7,504 nucleotides of DNA from Nitrososphaerota archaeon (GCA_029784795.1 JAFMAW010000042.1:1-7504); one strand, 5' to 3'; numbered from the stretch's first letter, positions 1 through 5,866 are shown. Numbers and translations are program-made. Notes: a model not told the origin generated them from the letters alone.

Positions 1-693
1 GTCGATGTCGGCAGGCGTGAGCCCTGCCTCGACAATGGCCTGTTCGGCCGACTCCACCACGACCCGGACGGCCTTGCGGAACACCTCCTTGCCGTCCATG
101 TAGAGGTAGCCGCCGTGGTCGCACTTGAGGAGGTGCTTGAGCGAGCCGTCGGCCATGACGATGGTGTCCCCCTCACCTGATGAGAGGGCCTCGATGACGC
201 GCCTCTCGATGGTGTTCCTGATGAACCGCTCGGCCACGGCGTTGTCCGACAGAAGCAGGTCCATCTCGGACGAAGGGACCCGCGGGAGCAGGCCGCTCAG
301 CCCGGACGGGTTGGCGTAGACGAGTATCGGCCCCAGCCTGAAGAACCGGCGCAGGGCTCCGCCGTAGGACACCCCCACCGCGGTCCTGGCCGCGTAGAGG
401 GAACCCTGCGAGGTCTCCCCCACCAGGACGCACGTCGAGTCGACGGACGCGATTGGTCGCCCTTCTTTGATAGGAACTATGCACCCAGGGACCAATGACG
501 CGTTCGTCGCCTCGAAGTACGGGTACAGCTCCTTCCCATACCTGCTGAAGATGAAGGCTCTCCCGGAGAGCTCGCGCTCCGCGCTCTCGGCGAGCTCTGC
601 GAAGGCCTCTTCGAACTCCCTGGCCAGGGAGTCGAGGGTAGACAGCTGGTTGTCCTGCAATGGGAAGGTTGCGATGGCCATGTTGCGCAACAT
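1..693 (-). CDS. NurA-like nuclease N-terminal part joined in frame to a FabH-like C-terminal segment (partial, suspected chimera)
   Basis: The frame is open from ATG at 693 to the window edge (231 codons). Residues 1 to about 185 look like a NurA-family 5'-3' nuclease, the partner of the HerA helicase in archaeal DNA end resection. A first acidic motif is seen at residues 83-86 (SVDS, Asp85), a GPILVYANPSG stretch at about 120-131, a DNAVAERFIRNTIERR stretch at about 150-165, and a second motif at 178-185 (IVMADGSL, Asp182). From about residue 186 the protein stops resembling NurA. DHGGYLYMDGKEVFRKAVRV (192-211), then a helix ending GLTPADID, is typical of beta-ketoacyl-ACP synthase III (FabH) just before its catalytic His region. 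Both families have an ADGS-like string here, so the join could lie in that shared sequence. The product would lack the NurA C-terminus and the FabH Cys domain. ATG at 681 (residue 5) is an equally good start. The NurA assignment is fairly sure; whether the fusion exists in a cell is doubtful. Confidence 0.65.
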   Translation of the reverse strand, partial: MLRNMAIATFPLQDNQLSTLDSLAREFEEAFAELAESAERELSGRAFIFSRYGKELYPYFEATNASLVPGCIVPIKEGRPIASVDSTCVLVGETSQGSLYAARTAVGVSYGGALRRFFRLGPILVYANPSGLSGLLPRVPSSEMDLLLSDNAVAERFIRNTIERRVIEALSSGEGDTIVMADGSLKHLLKCDHGGYLYMDGKEVFRKAVRVVVESAEQAIVEAGLTPADID

Positions 694-695
694 GG
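678..695. promoter_or_regulatory. 18-bp perfect palindrome over the NurA-like gene start (putative operator)
   Basis: CCATGTTGCGCAACATGG is its own reverse complement over 18 bases. It covers both candidate start codons of the minus-strand gene (691-693 and 679-681) and the likely transcription start. Its core TTGCGCAA shares half-sites with the second palindrome at 722-735. A bound dimer here would block initiation. Confidence 0.5.
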
Positions 696-711
696 GCTAT
701 AACACTGTCAG

Positions 712-719
712 TATTTAAT
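712..719 (-). promoter_or_regulatory. TATA-like box of the NurA-like gene
   Basis: ATTAAATA on the minus strand lies in an A/T-rich pocket of GC-rich DNA. Its centre is about 23 bases upstream of ATG 693 and 34 upstream of ATG 681. A start of transcription about 26 bases downstream would give a leaderless or very short leader transcript. The box lies between the two palindromes at 678-695 and 722-735. Confidence 0.5.
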
Positions 720-721
720 TA

Positions 722-735
722 TTGCGCATGCGCAA
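722..735. promoter_or_regulatory. 14-bp perfect palindrome between divergent genes (putative operator)
   Basis: TTGCGCATGCGCAA is a perfect palindrome whose centre (728.5) is 42 bp from the centre of the 678-695 palindrome, about four helical turns. The 14-base string TGCGCAACATGGGC occurs at both sites (684-697 and 729-742) as a direct repeat. The site lies between the TATA-like boxes of the two divergent genes. Confidence 0.5.
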
Positions 736-744
736 CATGGGCAA

Positions 745-752
745 CAATTAAA
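745..752 (+). promoter_or_regulatory. TATA-like box upstream of the 779 winged-helix gene
   Basis: CAATTAAA is centred about 30 bases before ATG 779, which fits a nearly leaderless archaeal transcript. It directly follows the palindrome region, so both divergent genes could be controlled from the same operators. Confidence 0.4.
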
Positions 753-778
753 GCCAACGGCCCCCCGCCGGCCCACGG

Positions 779-1285
779 ATGAGCGACACCCTCGTCCCCG
801 AGGATGAGACCTCGATGGGCAGTTCAAATAATGGCATCTTGGACAACAGGCGCAACAAGATACAGATGTCAGAGAGCGAGAAGCCTGCCAACGTGACCAT
901 CAAGCTGAAGCGCGGGTCCTGGGAGATAGAGATCACCACCCAGGAGGGGCGCGTGCAGAGCGACGTCGAGAGCGTCCTCGCCGCCATGGCTTCGAGGGAG
1001 CCTGTCCTGGCCGAGCCCCCCAGCGCAACGTCCAGCGAAAGGAAAGGGGAGACGAGCAGGAGCGTCATCACCCTGATGTGGAAGGAAGGGTGGTTCGCCG
1101 CCCCCCGGTCGCTGTCGGAGGTCCACGAGGAGATGAGCAGGCGCGGCTACCACTACGACAGGACGGCCGTGTCGCACACCCTGGTCGACCTGGTCCGAGA
1201 GGGGTCCCTCTTCAGGGACGGGAGCATGAGGAACTACCAGTACGTCCAGAAATACCCGTTCAAGGGGCAGCAGGGAACTTCTTAG
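779..1285 (+). CDS. Winged-helix protein with N-terminal VxIxxxGxxExE module
   Basis: 168 residues, probably a cytoplasmic DNA-binding protein; I do not recognise a named family. Residues 39-70 form a short beta-beta-helix-like module (VTIKLKRGSWEIEI, then a helix). A hydrophilic linker runs from about 71 to 93 and a winged-helix domain from about 94 to 157, ending in a YQYV wing strand. The winged helix aligns with the protein at 3248-3766 at a constant offset of 17 residues (W105/W88, R110/R93, LS 112-113/95-96, G123/G106, Y126/Y109, L135/L118). The same N-terminal module occurs in the protein at 1260-1772. Start: ATG 779 has a TATA-like box at 745-752, and codons 1-29 mostly end in G/C. 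ATG 866 (residue 30, MSESEKPANV) would match the short N-terminus of its paralogue and has an A/T-rich box at 825-832. The gene is divergent from the NurA-like gene across paired palindromes and overlaps the next gene by 26 bases tail-to-tail. A regulatory role is inferred from the fold. Confidence 0.75.
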   Translation: MSDTLVPEDETSMGSSNNGILDNRRNKIQMSESEKPANVTIKLKRGSWEIEITTQEGRVQSDVESVLAAMASREPVLAEPPSATSSERKGETSRSVITLMWKEGWFAAPRSLSEVHEEMSRRGYHYDRTAVSHTLVDLVREGSLFRDGSMRNYQYVQKYPFKGQQGTS

Positions 1286-1772
1286 CGAGCTGCTCGCCGA
1301 GCCTGCTCGCGCCGACGGTGGTGATCCTGTACTTCCCTCCCTGCTCCGAGTCGAGCCGCTCGACGTTGGCCGACTTCGTGAGCTCGCTGAGCCTCGAGCT
1401 GATGGTCTTGGCGTAGAGCCCGGTGGCGGCCTCTATGTCCCCCACGCCCATGGCGTCCGTGGCCGACTTGCCGCTCAGGCTCGCGATCCGCGCCGCGACC
1501 AGCTGGAGCATGATGACGTCCCTGTCGCTCAGCTTCTTGTCCTGCACCCAGACCCTGGGGCCCTCCGGGGTGACCCTCACGAAGTCCCTGAACATCTGGA
1601 TGAGATCGCTGAGGGAGTGGTTCACGCTTATCGCCCGGGCGAGGTCCATATTCGGGACCTCCTTCGAGACCCACTCGCGGATCGAACGCATGACCACTTC
1701 CGGGGAGCCGGACAGCTCCAACCGGGCCTCGCCGTAGCTGACTGAAACGTGAAGTTCTCTTTCGCTTGACAT
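1260..1772 (-). CDS. Winged-helix (MarR-like) protein with N-terminal VxVxxGxxExE module
   Basis: 170 residues. Residues 8-36 (HVSVSYGEARLELSGSPEVV and the following helix) repeat the N-terminal module of the proteins at 779-1285 and 3248-3766. A helical middle follows (HSLSDLIQMF, 52-61), then a winged-helix domain at about 83-163. Its recognition-helix region is VGDIEAATGLYAKTISSRLS (110-129), with a wing at about 138-152 (ERLDSEQGGKYRITT). This wing and layout resemble MarR/ArsR-type archaeal regulators more than the other two paralogues do, so only the N-terminal module is clearly shared. The start ATG at 1772 has a GGAGGAG site (1785-1791) 12-13 bases upstream and a TATA-like box at 1811-1818. 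The 3' end overlaps the plus-strand gene by 26 bases. Its target genes are unknown. Confidence 0.75.
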   Translation of the reverse strand: MSSERELHVSVSYGEARLELSGSPEVVMRSIREWVSKEVPNMDLARAISVNHSLSDLIQMFRDFVRVTPEGPRVWVQDKKLSDRDVIMLQLVAARIASLSGKSATDAMGVGDIEAATGLYAKTISSRLSELTKSANVERLDSEQGGKYRITTVGASRLGEQLAKKFPAAP

Positions 1773-1784
1773 GTGCGCTGATAG

Positions 1785-1791
1785 CTCCTCC
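1785..1791 (-). promoter_or_regulatory. Ribosome binding site for the 1260-1772 gene
   Basis: GGAGGAG on the minus strand ends 12 bases before ATG 1772. The spacing is a little long, but no better start lies closer. It falls at about the expected transcription start, so the leader would be only about 15-20 bases. Confidence 0.4.
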
Positions 1792-1810
1792 GCAGCGGGT
1801 TTCTTGTCAG

Positions 1811-1818
1811 GTTAAAAT
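1811..1818 (-). promoter_or_regulatory. TATA-like box of the 1260-1772 gene
   Basis: ATTTTAAC on the minus strand is the only A/T-rich stretch in the 95-base gap after the propeller gene. Transcription would start near 1788. The same T-run lies about 50 bases past the propeller stop and could also help end that transcript. Confidence 0.4.
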
Positions 1819-1867
1819 CAGTATCGCGCCCTCGGCAGGCCTCAGGCGACCGAGGTGCACCGGCCGC

Positions 1868-3229
1868 CTAGGTGACAGAGACCAGCGACGAGTAGATGTG
1901 CCCGTAGCCGTAGTAGTCTGACAGACCCCGGCCGTCGGACCACAGGGCCACGAACCTCGACCCGCTCACCTGCTCGATGGACATGAAGTCGCCGTGCCAG
2001 GTCATCGGTCCAGACGCGAACCCCGGCTCGCTGCTCAGCATCGTCGGCCCCACCAGCCTGGACGCGGACGCCTGGTAGGCGGAGGCGTAGGCGTCCCAGG
2101 CCCCCGTCGCGTTCCCCATCCATGTCAGCGCGATGAAGCCCCCTCCGGAGGCAAGAGCCGGAGACTCGGCCGTCCCGTTCTGCGAAGCCTCCATGGTCAC
2201 CGGGCTCGACCAGGTGGGTTGTCCTGGGACCAGCCAGGTGAGGAGCAGCGAGTGCCCCGCGTCGGCCGCGTAGGCGACGTAGGGCGTGCCGTCGGAGGCG
2301 ACTGTCAGGGCGGGGCCGGGGACGAAGGGCTCGGAGCCTCCGATGTACATCTCGGTGGGGACGGTGAGGTTGGCGACGCTCAGCCAGTCGAGCTTCCCCG
2401 AGTGGGAGCCCCGGGAAAGCGGGGCGTACAGCACCCTTATGGTGGAGTTCGCTGCGTTCGGGGTCGCGTACCCGTAGGCAGCGACGGCGATGGTGTCGTT
2501 GGCTAGGAGGGCGGCGCCTGTGATCCAGCCGTACTGCGTAGGGAAGGCGTTGGAAGCGGGTCTGGCGATGGTCATGTTCGGCCTGACGGTCGCCCAGTAC
2601 AGCTCATAGGAGCTGTCCCAGGTGAGGTACACGCCTCCGGCTTTCGACGTCATTATCCACGGCCTGTTGAACCCGACTCCCACGGAGACCGTGTTCTGGG
2701 TGAAGTTGAACTGCCCGGAGGGCCCCTCCCTCCCGGTGGCCACCATGATGGACGTGGCGAACCCCTGCTGGGAGTAGCAGGCATAGGCGACATAGACCAG
2801 CGTCCCGTTGGGCGCGACCGCGGTCGAGGGGTCGTAGCAGCTGTAGCTGAGCGGGCTCGTCGAGTTGCTCACCTCCACGGGGGCGGCGTAGGCCTTGCCG
2901 CCGTCCGCTGATGCCGAGAACAGTATCTGTGTCCGGAAGCCATGGCTCGAGCTCGGATAGACCTGGGGGGACGAGGTCGAGTACCCTATCCAAGACGCGT
3001 AGACCAGTCCCCCTGCGCCGATGGCGACGCTGGGCTGGACCCCCTGGACGGTCTCGTTCGCATAGGCCCAGGGGAAGGTCGCCCCGGAAGCCAGCGAGTC
3101 GACCTGCACGTTGGTCCCCGCGGCCACCCTGGCCACCGGCGACTGGAAGTAGACGGCTGCCGCGTATCCCCCCAGCACCAGGGCGGCGACCAGGACGGCG
3201 GCCGCTGCCAAGAGGGTTCGTCGGTTCAA
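1868..3229 (-). CDS. Exported, sequon-rich beta-propeller-like (BNR/sialidase-type fold) protein
   Basis: 453 residues. The N-terminus (MNRRTLL, then a hydrophobic stretch to about residue 27) is a signal peptide or membrane anchor, with the rest outside the cell. The body is a series of beta-rich repeats in which a hydrophobic strand ends at Trp or Tyr, e.g. VYASWIGYS (about 76-84), GVYLTWDSS (about 199-207), FIALTWMGN (365-373) and RFVALWSDGRG (425-435). There is one Asp-box-like motif, SADGGKAY (107-114). This resembles BNR/sialidase-type propellers often annotated as exo-alpha-sialidases, but I see no catalytic residues to support an enzyme. Ten N-x-T/S sequons (N58, 122, 141, 175, 218, 244, 261, 287, 351, 373) suit a heavily N-glycosylated archaeal surface protein. 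Cys131 and Cys151 could form a disulfide. The start is TTG 3227-3229, with GAGGAAG 7 bases upstream; an in-frame stop lies just above. The winged-helix gene ends 18 bases upstream, so the two are probably co-transcribed. Confidence 0.65.
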   Translation of the reverse strand: MNRRTLLAAAAVLVAALVLGGYAAAVYFQSPVARVAAGTNVQVDSLASGATFPWAYANETVQGVQPSVAIGAGGLVYASWIGYSTSSPQVYPSSSHGFRTQILFSASADGGKAYAAPVEVSNSTSPLSYSCYDPSTAVAPNGTLVYVAYACYSQQGFATSIMVATGREGPSGQFNFTQNTVSVGVGFNRPWIMTSKAGGVYLTWDSSYELYWATVRPNMTIARPASNAFPTQYGWITGAALLANDTIAVAAYGYATPNAANSTIRVLYAPLSRGSHSGKLDWLSVANLTVPTEMYIGGSEPFVPGPALTVASDGTPYVAYAADAGHSLLLTWLVPGQPTWSSPVTMEASQNGTAESPALASGGGFIALTWMGNATGAWDAYASAYQASASRLVGPTMLSSEPGFASGPMTWHGDFMSIEQVSGSRFVALWSDGRGLSDYYGYGHIYSSLVSVT

Positions 3230-3236
3230 TGCCAGT

Positions 3237-3243
3237 CTTCCTC
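3237..3243 (-). promoter_or_regulatory. Ribosome binding site deciding the TTG start of the propeller gene
   Basis: GAGGAAG on the minus strand lies 7 bases before TTG 3229, inside the 18-base gap after the upstream stop (3248-3250). No ATG or GTG is available between that stop and the hydrophobic signal segment, so this site supports the unusual TTG start. Confidence 0.55.
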
Positions 3244-3247
3244 GGAG

Positions 3248-3766
3248 CTAGGCCAGCTGGACCTGGTCCGTGGCCGCTTCGGGGGCAAGGTCCTGGAGCG
3301 CGCCGTCCTCCGGGACCGGCCTCATGGCAGGGACCGTGGTAGCCGAGGTGTAGACGTACTCCCCGTCCTCTGCCTTGAAGCGCCTCAGCTTCGTCGTCTT
3401 CGCCAGCCGCAGCAGCGCGACGGCGACCGACTGCTTAGGATAGTTCAGGCCGTAGGACTGGAGCGCCTCCCTGACGTCGGAGAGCTTCCTCCTCTCCCGC
3501 CCCCAGGGCCCTGCGAAGAACTTGCCTATCACTTCGGCGAGGGAGTCCCCCTTCTCGATGGTCACCACTGGGGTCTGCGCCTGCCCTCCCGGGGCGAGCT
3601 CGTCAGGCTGGGGCGCCGGCGCCGCGTCCGCCGCCGGGTGCTCCCTCCCCGGGCGAGGGAGCTTGGCAGCCACCTCGGGGATGAGGTCTATGGCCTCCCT
3701 GAGGTGCTCGGGGTCTGCCTCGACCTCGGCTTCGGCCTGGCCGAGCTTCACCTTGATCTTTACCAT
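3248..3766 (-). CDS. Winged-helix protein with N-terminal VxIxxxGxxExE module, upstream of the exported propeller protein
   Basis: 172 residues, with no signal peptide or membrane segment. Residues 2-34 (VKIKVKLGQAEAEVEADPEH, then a helix) are the shared N-terminal module. Residues 37-66 are a Pro/Ala-rich, probably disordered linker. A winged helix spans about 76-140 and ends in a YVYT wing. It aligns with the winged helix of the 779-1285 protein over more than 50 residues without gaps. Residues 141-172 form an acidic, probably disordered tail absent from the paralogues. ATG 3766 is preceded by a TATA-like box at 3796-3803 but no close Shine-Dalgarno sequence, so the transcript is probably leaderless or short-leadered. 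Because the propeller gene follows after 18 bases, this protein may control it or be controlled with it. That is inference from context. Confidence 0.75.
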   Translation of the reverse strand: MVKIKVKLGQAEAEVEADPEHLREAIDLIPEVAAKLPRPGREHPAADAAPAPQPDELAPGGQAQTPVVTIEKGDSLAEVIGKFFAGPWGRERRKLSDVREALQSYGLNYPKQSVAVALLRLAKTTKLRRFKAEDGEYVYTSATTVPAMRPVPEDGALQDLAPEAATDQVQLA

Positions 3767-3795
3767 GACTGGGAGTGCCGTGGCGCCTCCCTCGT

Positions 3796-3803
3796 CTATT
3801 AAG
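3796..3803 (-). promoter_or_regulatory. TATA-like box of the winged-helix/propeller operon
   Basis: CTTAATAG on the minus strand lies directly after the Lrp stop codon (3805-3807), about 33 bases before ATG 3766. It would start transcription about 7 bases before the ATG. This suggests the pair has its own promoter even though the Lrp gene ends only 38 bases upstream. Confidence 0.4.
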
Positions 3804-3804
3804 C

Positions 3805-4314
3805 TTAGACTGGGACCCGGAAGTCTTCTTTGACGGTGGCCAGGACCACGTGCGAGTTGGTCCGCTCAATGAAGGGCATCGCGAGGAGCCCCTTGGTGAA
3901 GTGGCTGAGCTCCTCCCTGTCTCTGCACTTGGAGACTATTATCGCGTCTATCTCACCGGTGACGTCGTAGACCGCGCACACAGTGGGGAGCCGCGCTATC
4001 TCCCGCTCCATCTCGAAGAGCTTCCCCTTCGAGACGCTGATCTCGGTAACCACGGTCAGCTCGTACCCCAGCTTCTGGAAGTCCAAGACCGCGGTGAAGC
4101 CCCTGAGGATCCCGCCGCTGCGGAGCCTCTCGAGGTGAGAGGTGACCGTGGACGTCGACACGCCCAGGGTCGCCGCTATCTCCCGGGCCGACGCCCTCCC
4201 GTCTACGAGGAGCATCCTGACCACCCTGAGGTCTAGAGGGTCGGCACTTTGTCCAGCACCGTCCCCCTTCTTCCCCCCTCCGACTGAATAGATGTGCGTT
4301 TTCTGTCTTGCCAT
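3805..4314 (-). CDS. Lrp/AsnC-family transcriptional regulator
   Basis: 169 residues. A helix-turn-helix domain occupies about 26-75 (DPLDLRVVRMLLVDGRASAR, then EIAATLGVSTSTVTSHLERL at 45-64). A RAM effector-binding domain occupies about 84-162 (YELTVVTEIS strand, TGEIDAIIVS at 119-128, the ERTNSHVVLA strand near the end). The TGEID motif lies in the loop where family members bind amino acids at the dimer interface. The first 25 residues are a basic, Gly-rich extension beyond the usual start of the family; no internal start would remove it. The gene is divergent from glutamine synthetase, 75 bases from the assigned glnA start, and appears to share a TATA element with it. Glutamine-responsive Lrp proteins are known in Sulfolobus, so control of glnA and of itself is a reasonable inference. 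Confidence 0.9.
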   Translation of the reverse strand: MARQKTHIYSVGGGKKGDGAGQSADPLDLRVVRMLLVDGRASAREIAATLGVSTSTVTSHLERLRSGGILRGFTAVLDFQKLGYELTVVTEISVSKGKLFEMEREIARLPTVCAVYDVTGEIDAIIVSKCRDREELSHFTKGLLAMPFIERTNSHVVLATVKEDFRVPV

Positions 4315-4347
4315 ATGGACAAACGTTGCGCCGCGACTACCACCACG

Positions 4348-4358
4348 TTAAATATTTT
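4348..4358. promoter_or_regulatory. Shared, symmetric TATA element between lrp and glnA
   Basis: TTAAATATTTT contains the palindrome AAATATTT (4350-4357), the only A/T-rich stretch between the two divergent genes. A transcription start about 26 bases either side would fall near 4379 (plus) and 4327 (minus). Those positions are 10-13 bases before GTG 4390 and ATG 4314. One TATA site could therefore serve both directions. Confidence 0.55.
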
Positions 4359-4389
4359 GCGGAAGCACCTCGTCCGTTTGACATTCAAG

Positions 4390-5838
4390 GTGACGGCGAC
4401 CGGAGACATCGCGAAGCGGACCTTCGCCCGCGAAGAGGTTCTCGGGCTTGTGCGGAAGGAGGAAGTGAAGTTCGTCGACCTCCAGTTCACCGACGTGCCC
4501 GGGAGGCTCAGGCACGTGACCCTCCCCTCGGAGATGATGAACGAAAGCATGTTCACAGACGGGGTCGCCAAGCTGGACGGCTCGTCGGTCAAGGGCTTCG
4601 TCGACATCAACGAGTCGGACATGCTCCTGGTCCCCGACCCCTCGACCTACGGGGTCTTCCCGTGGACCGACGGCCAGCTCAAGACGGCGCGTCTGATCTG
4701 TGACGTGAGGGCCGGCTACGGCAGGGGGAGGTTCGCCAGGGACCCCAGGCACGTCGCCCAGGTGGCGGAGCAGAGGATACGCGAGGCGGGGTTCACCGAC
4801 TCGCTCTGGGGGCCCGAGGTCGAGTTCTGGGTCTTCGACGCGGTGACCTGGGAGGCGAGCACACCGTTCTCTTCTGGGTTCAGGATATCGTCGAAGGAGT
4901 CAGCGGTCGAGGCCCGGGGGACCAACTTCCCCATCAGGTTCAAGGACGGCTACTATCCGGCCCAGCCCGTCGACACCCTCAGCGACTATCGGGGGGTCTG
5001 CGTCAACTACCTGCGGGACGGGTTCGGCGTGTTGAGCAACGCCCACCACCACGAGGTGGCGACCGCCGGCCAGTGCGAGATCGACATATACAGAGACGAG
5101 CTCGTCACCATGGCCGACAGCACCATGACCTACAAGTTCGTCACCAAGAACGTGGCGAGCAGGATGGGGATGATCGCCACCACTCTGCCCAAGCCCATAT
5201 TCGGGGACAACGCCGTCGGGATGCACGTCCACTCCAGCCTCTGGAAGGAGGGGAAGAACGCGTTCTTCGACCCGGCAGACGAGTATGCCGAGCTGAGCCA
5301 GGTCGCCAGGTACTACATCGGGGGGATCATGTCCCACAGCAGGGCGCTCTGCGCCATCGTCGACCCGACCACCAACTCCTACCACAGGCTGGTCCCAGGC
5401 TACGAGGCGCCCGTGTACATCGCCTGGAGCAAGATGAACAGGTCCGCCAACGTCAGGATCCCGGCCTACGAAAAGGGGTCAGAGGGGGCGAAGAGGGTGG
5501 AGTTCAGGACGCCGGACCCCTCGTGCAACCCCTACCTCGCCTTCGCGGCGATCACTGCGGCCGGCTTGGACGGGATAAGGAGCAAGATCGACCCAGGAGA
5601 CCCGGTCGACGAGGACATCTACAAGCTCACACCGGAGAAGCGGAGGGCGCTCAAGGTGGGGGAGCTCCCTGGGAGCCTGAAGGAGGCGGTGGAGAGCCTC
5701 GAGAGCGACTCTGCTTTCCTGGACGGGATCTTCCCGAAGGACCTGGTCGAGGTGATGACCGAACTCGAGATGGAGGCGTACCGTAGCGTGGCCGCGCGGC
5801 CGCACCCCTACGAGTTCAACCTCTACTTCGATATCTAG
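4390..5838 (+). CDS. glnA: Glutamine synthetase, type I
   Basis: Makes glutamine from glutamate, ammonia and ATP in the cytoplasm; the family forms dodecamers. It has 482 residues from GTG 4390. The whole active site is visible: the Asp/Ser loop LDGSSVKGF and NESDM (residues about 62-78), GPEVEF with two metal-binding Glu (141-146), HHHEVATAGQCEID with two more (219-232), GMHVHSSLW (277-285), NSYHRLVPGYEAP with the flap Glu (329-341), NRSANVRIP (350-358) and RVEFRTPDPSCNPYL (369-383). The end, PHPYEFNLYFDI, is typical of the GSI-alpha type. I see no adenylylation motif, so covalent control of the enterobacterial kind is unlikely. Start: the frame is open to 4294, but ATG 4315 lies upstream of the TATA element. 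GTG 4390 gives a leader of about 10 bases; TTG 4378 is the alternative. The stop lies inside a 16-bp palindrome. Confidence 0.95.
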   Translation: MTATGDIAKRTFAREEVLGLVRKEEVKFVDLQFTDVPGRLRHVTLPSEMMNESMFTDGVAKLDGSSVKGFVDINESDMLLVPDPSTYGVFPWTDGQLKTARLICDVRAGYGRGRFARDPRHVAQVAEQRIREAGFTDSLWGPEVEFWVFDAVTWEASTPFSSGFRISSKESAVEARGTNFPIRFKDGYYPAQPVDTLSDYRGVCVNYLRDGFGVLSNAHHHEVATAGQCEIDIYRDELVTMADSTMTYKFVTKNVASRMGMIATTLPKPIFGDNAVGMHVHSSLWKEGKNAFFDPADEYAELSQVARYYIGGIMSHSRALCAIVDPTTNSYHRLVPGYEAPVYIAWSKMNRSANVRIPAYEKGSEGAKRVEFRTPDPSCNPYLAFAAITAAGLDGIRSKIDPGDPVDEDIYKLTPEKRRALKVGELPGSLKEAVESLESDSAFLDGIFPKDLVEVMTELEMEAYRSVAARPHPYEFNLYFDI

Positions 5839-5851
5839 CAGTTAACTGCTA
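5836..5851. promoter_or_regulatory. 16-bp perfect palindrome overlapping the glnA stop codon
   Basis: TAGCAGTTAACTGCTA is perfectly self-complementary and begins with the glnA stop codon. No T-run follows, so it is not a clear terminator. Its GTTAAC centre lies about 23 bases before ATG 5867, so it may be a weak TATA/operator element for the small gene downstream. Confidence 0.4.
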
Positions 5852-5866
5852 CCTGTCAAGGCTTGA

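Noticed and set aside
1838..1853. Hairpin-like CCTCAGG/CCGAGG sequence after the propeller stop
   Set aside because: The stem has two mismatches in seven pairs, and archaeal termination depends mainly on T-runs; it is too weak to call a terminator.
1994..2506. 170-codon plus-strand frame within the propeller gene
   Set aside because: It is antisense to a protein with signal peptide, repeats and ten sequons; the translation is Arg/Gly-rich with no recognisable motif.
2942..3802. Long 286-codon plus-strand open frame
   Set aside because: It lies opposite two convincing minus-strand genes, is Arg/Gly/Pro-rich as antisense frames in GC-rich DNA usually are, and shows no domain.
4325..4332. GTTGCGCC half-site near the lrp start, similar to the palindromes at 678-735
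   Set aside because: It is a single 8-base half-site; similar GCGCAAC strings occur at about 850 and 1023 in coding sequence, so chance is sufficient in this composition.
4294..4389. Upstream extension of the glnA frame, with ATG at 4294 and 4315
   Set aside because: The frame is open, but these starts lie upstream of the shared TATA element and within the start of the Lrp gene; the added residues (KRCAATTTTLNIL) do not resemble a glutamine synthetase N-terminus.
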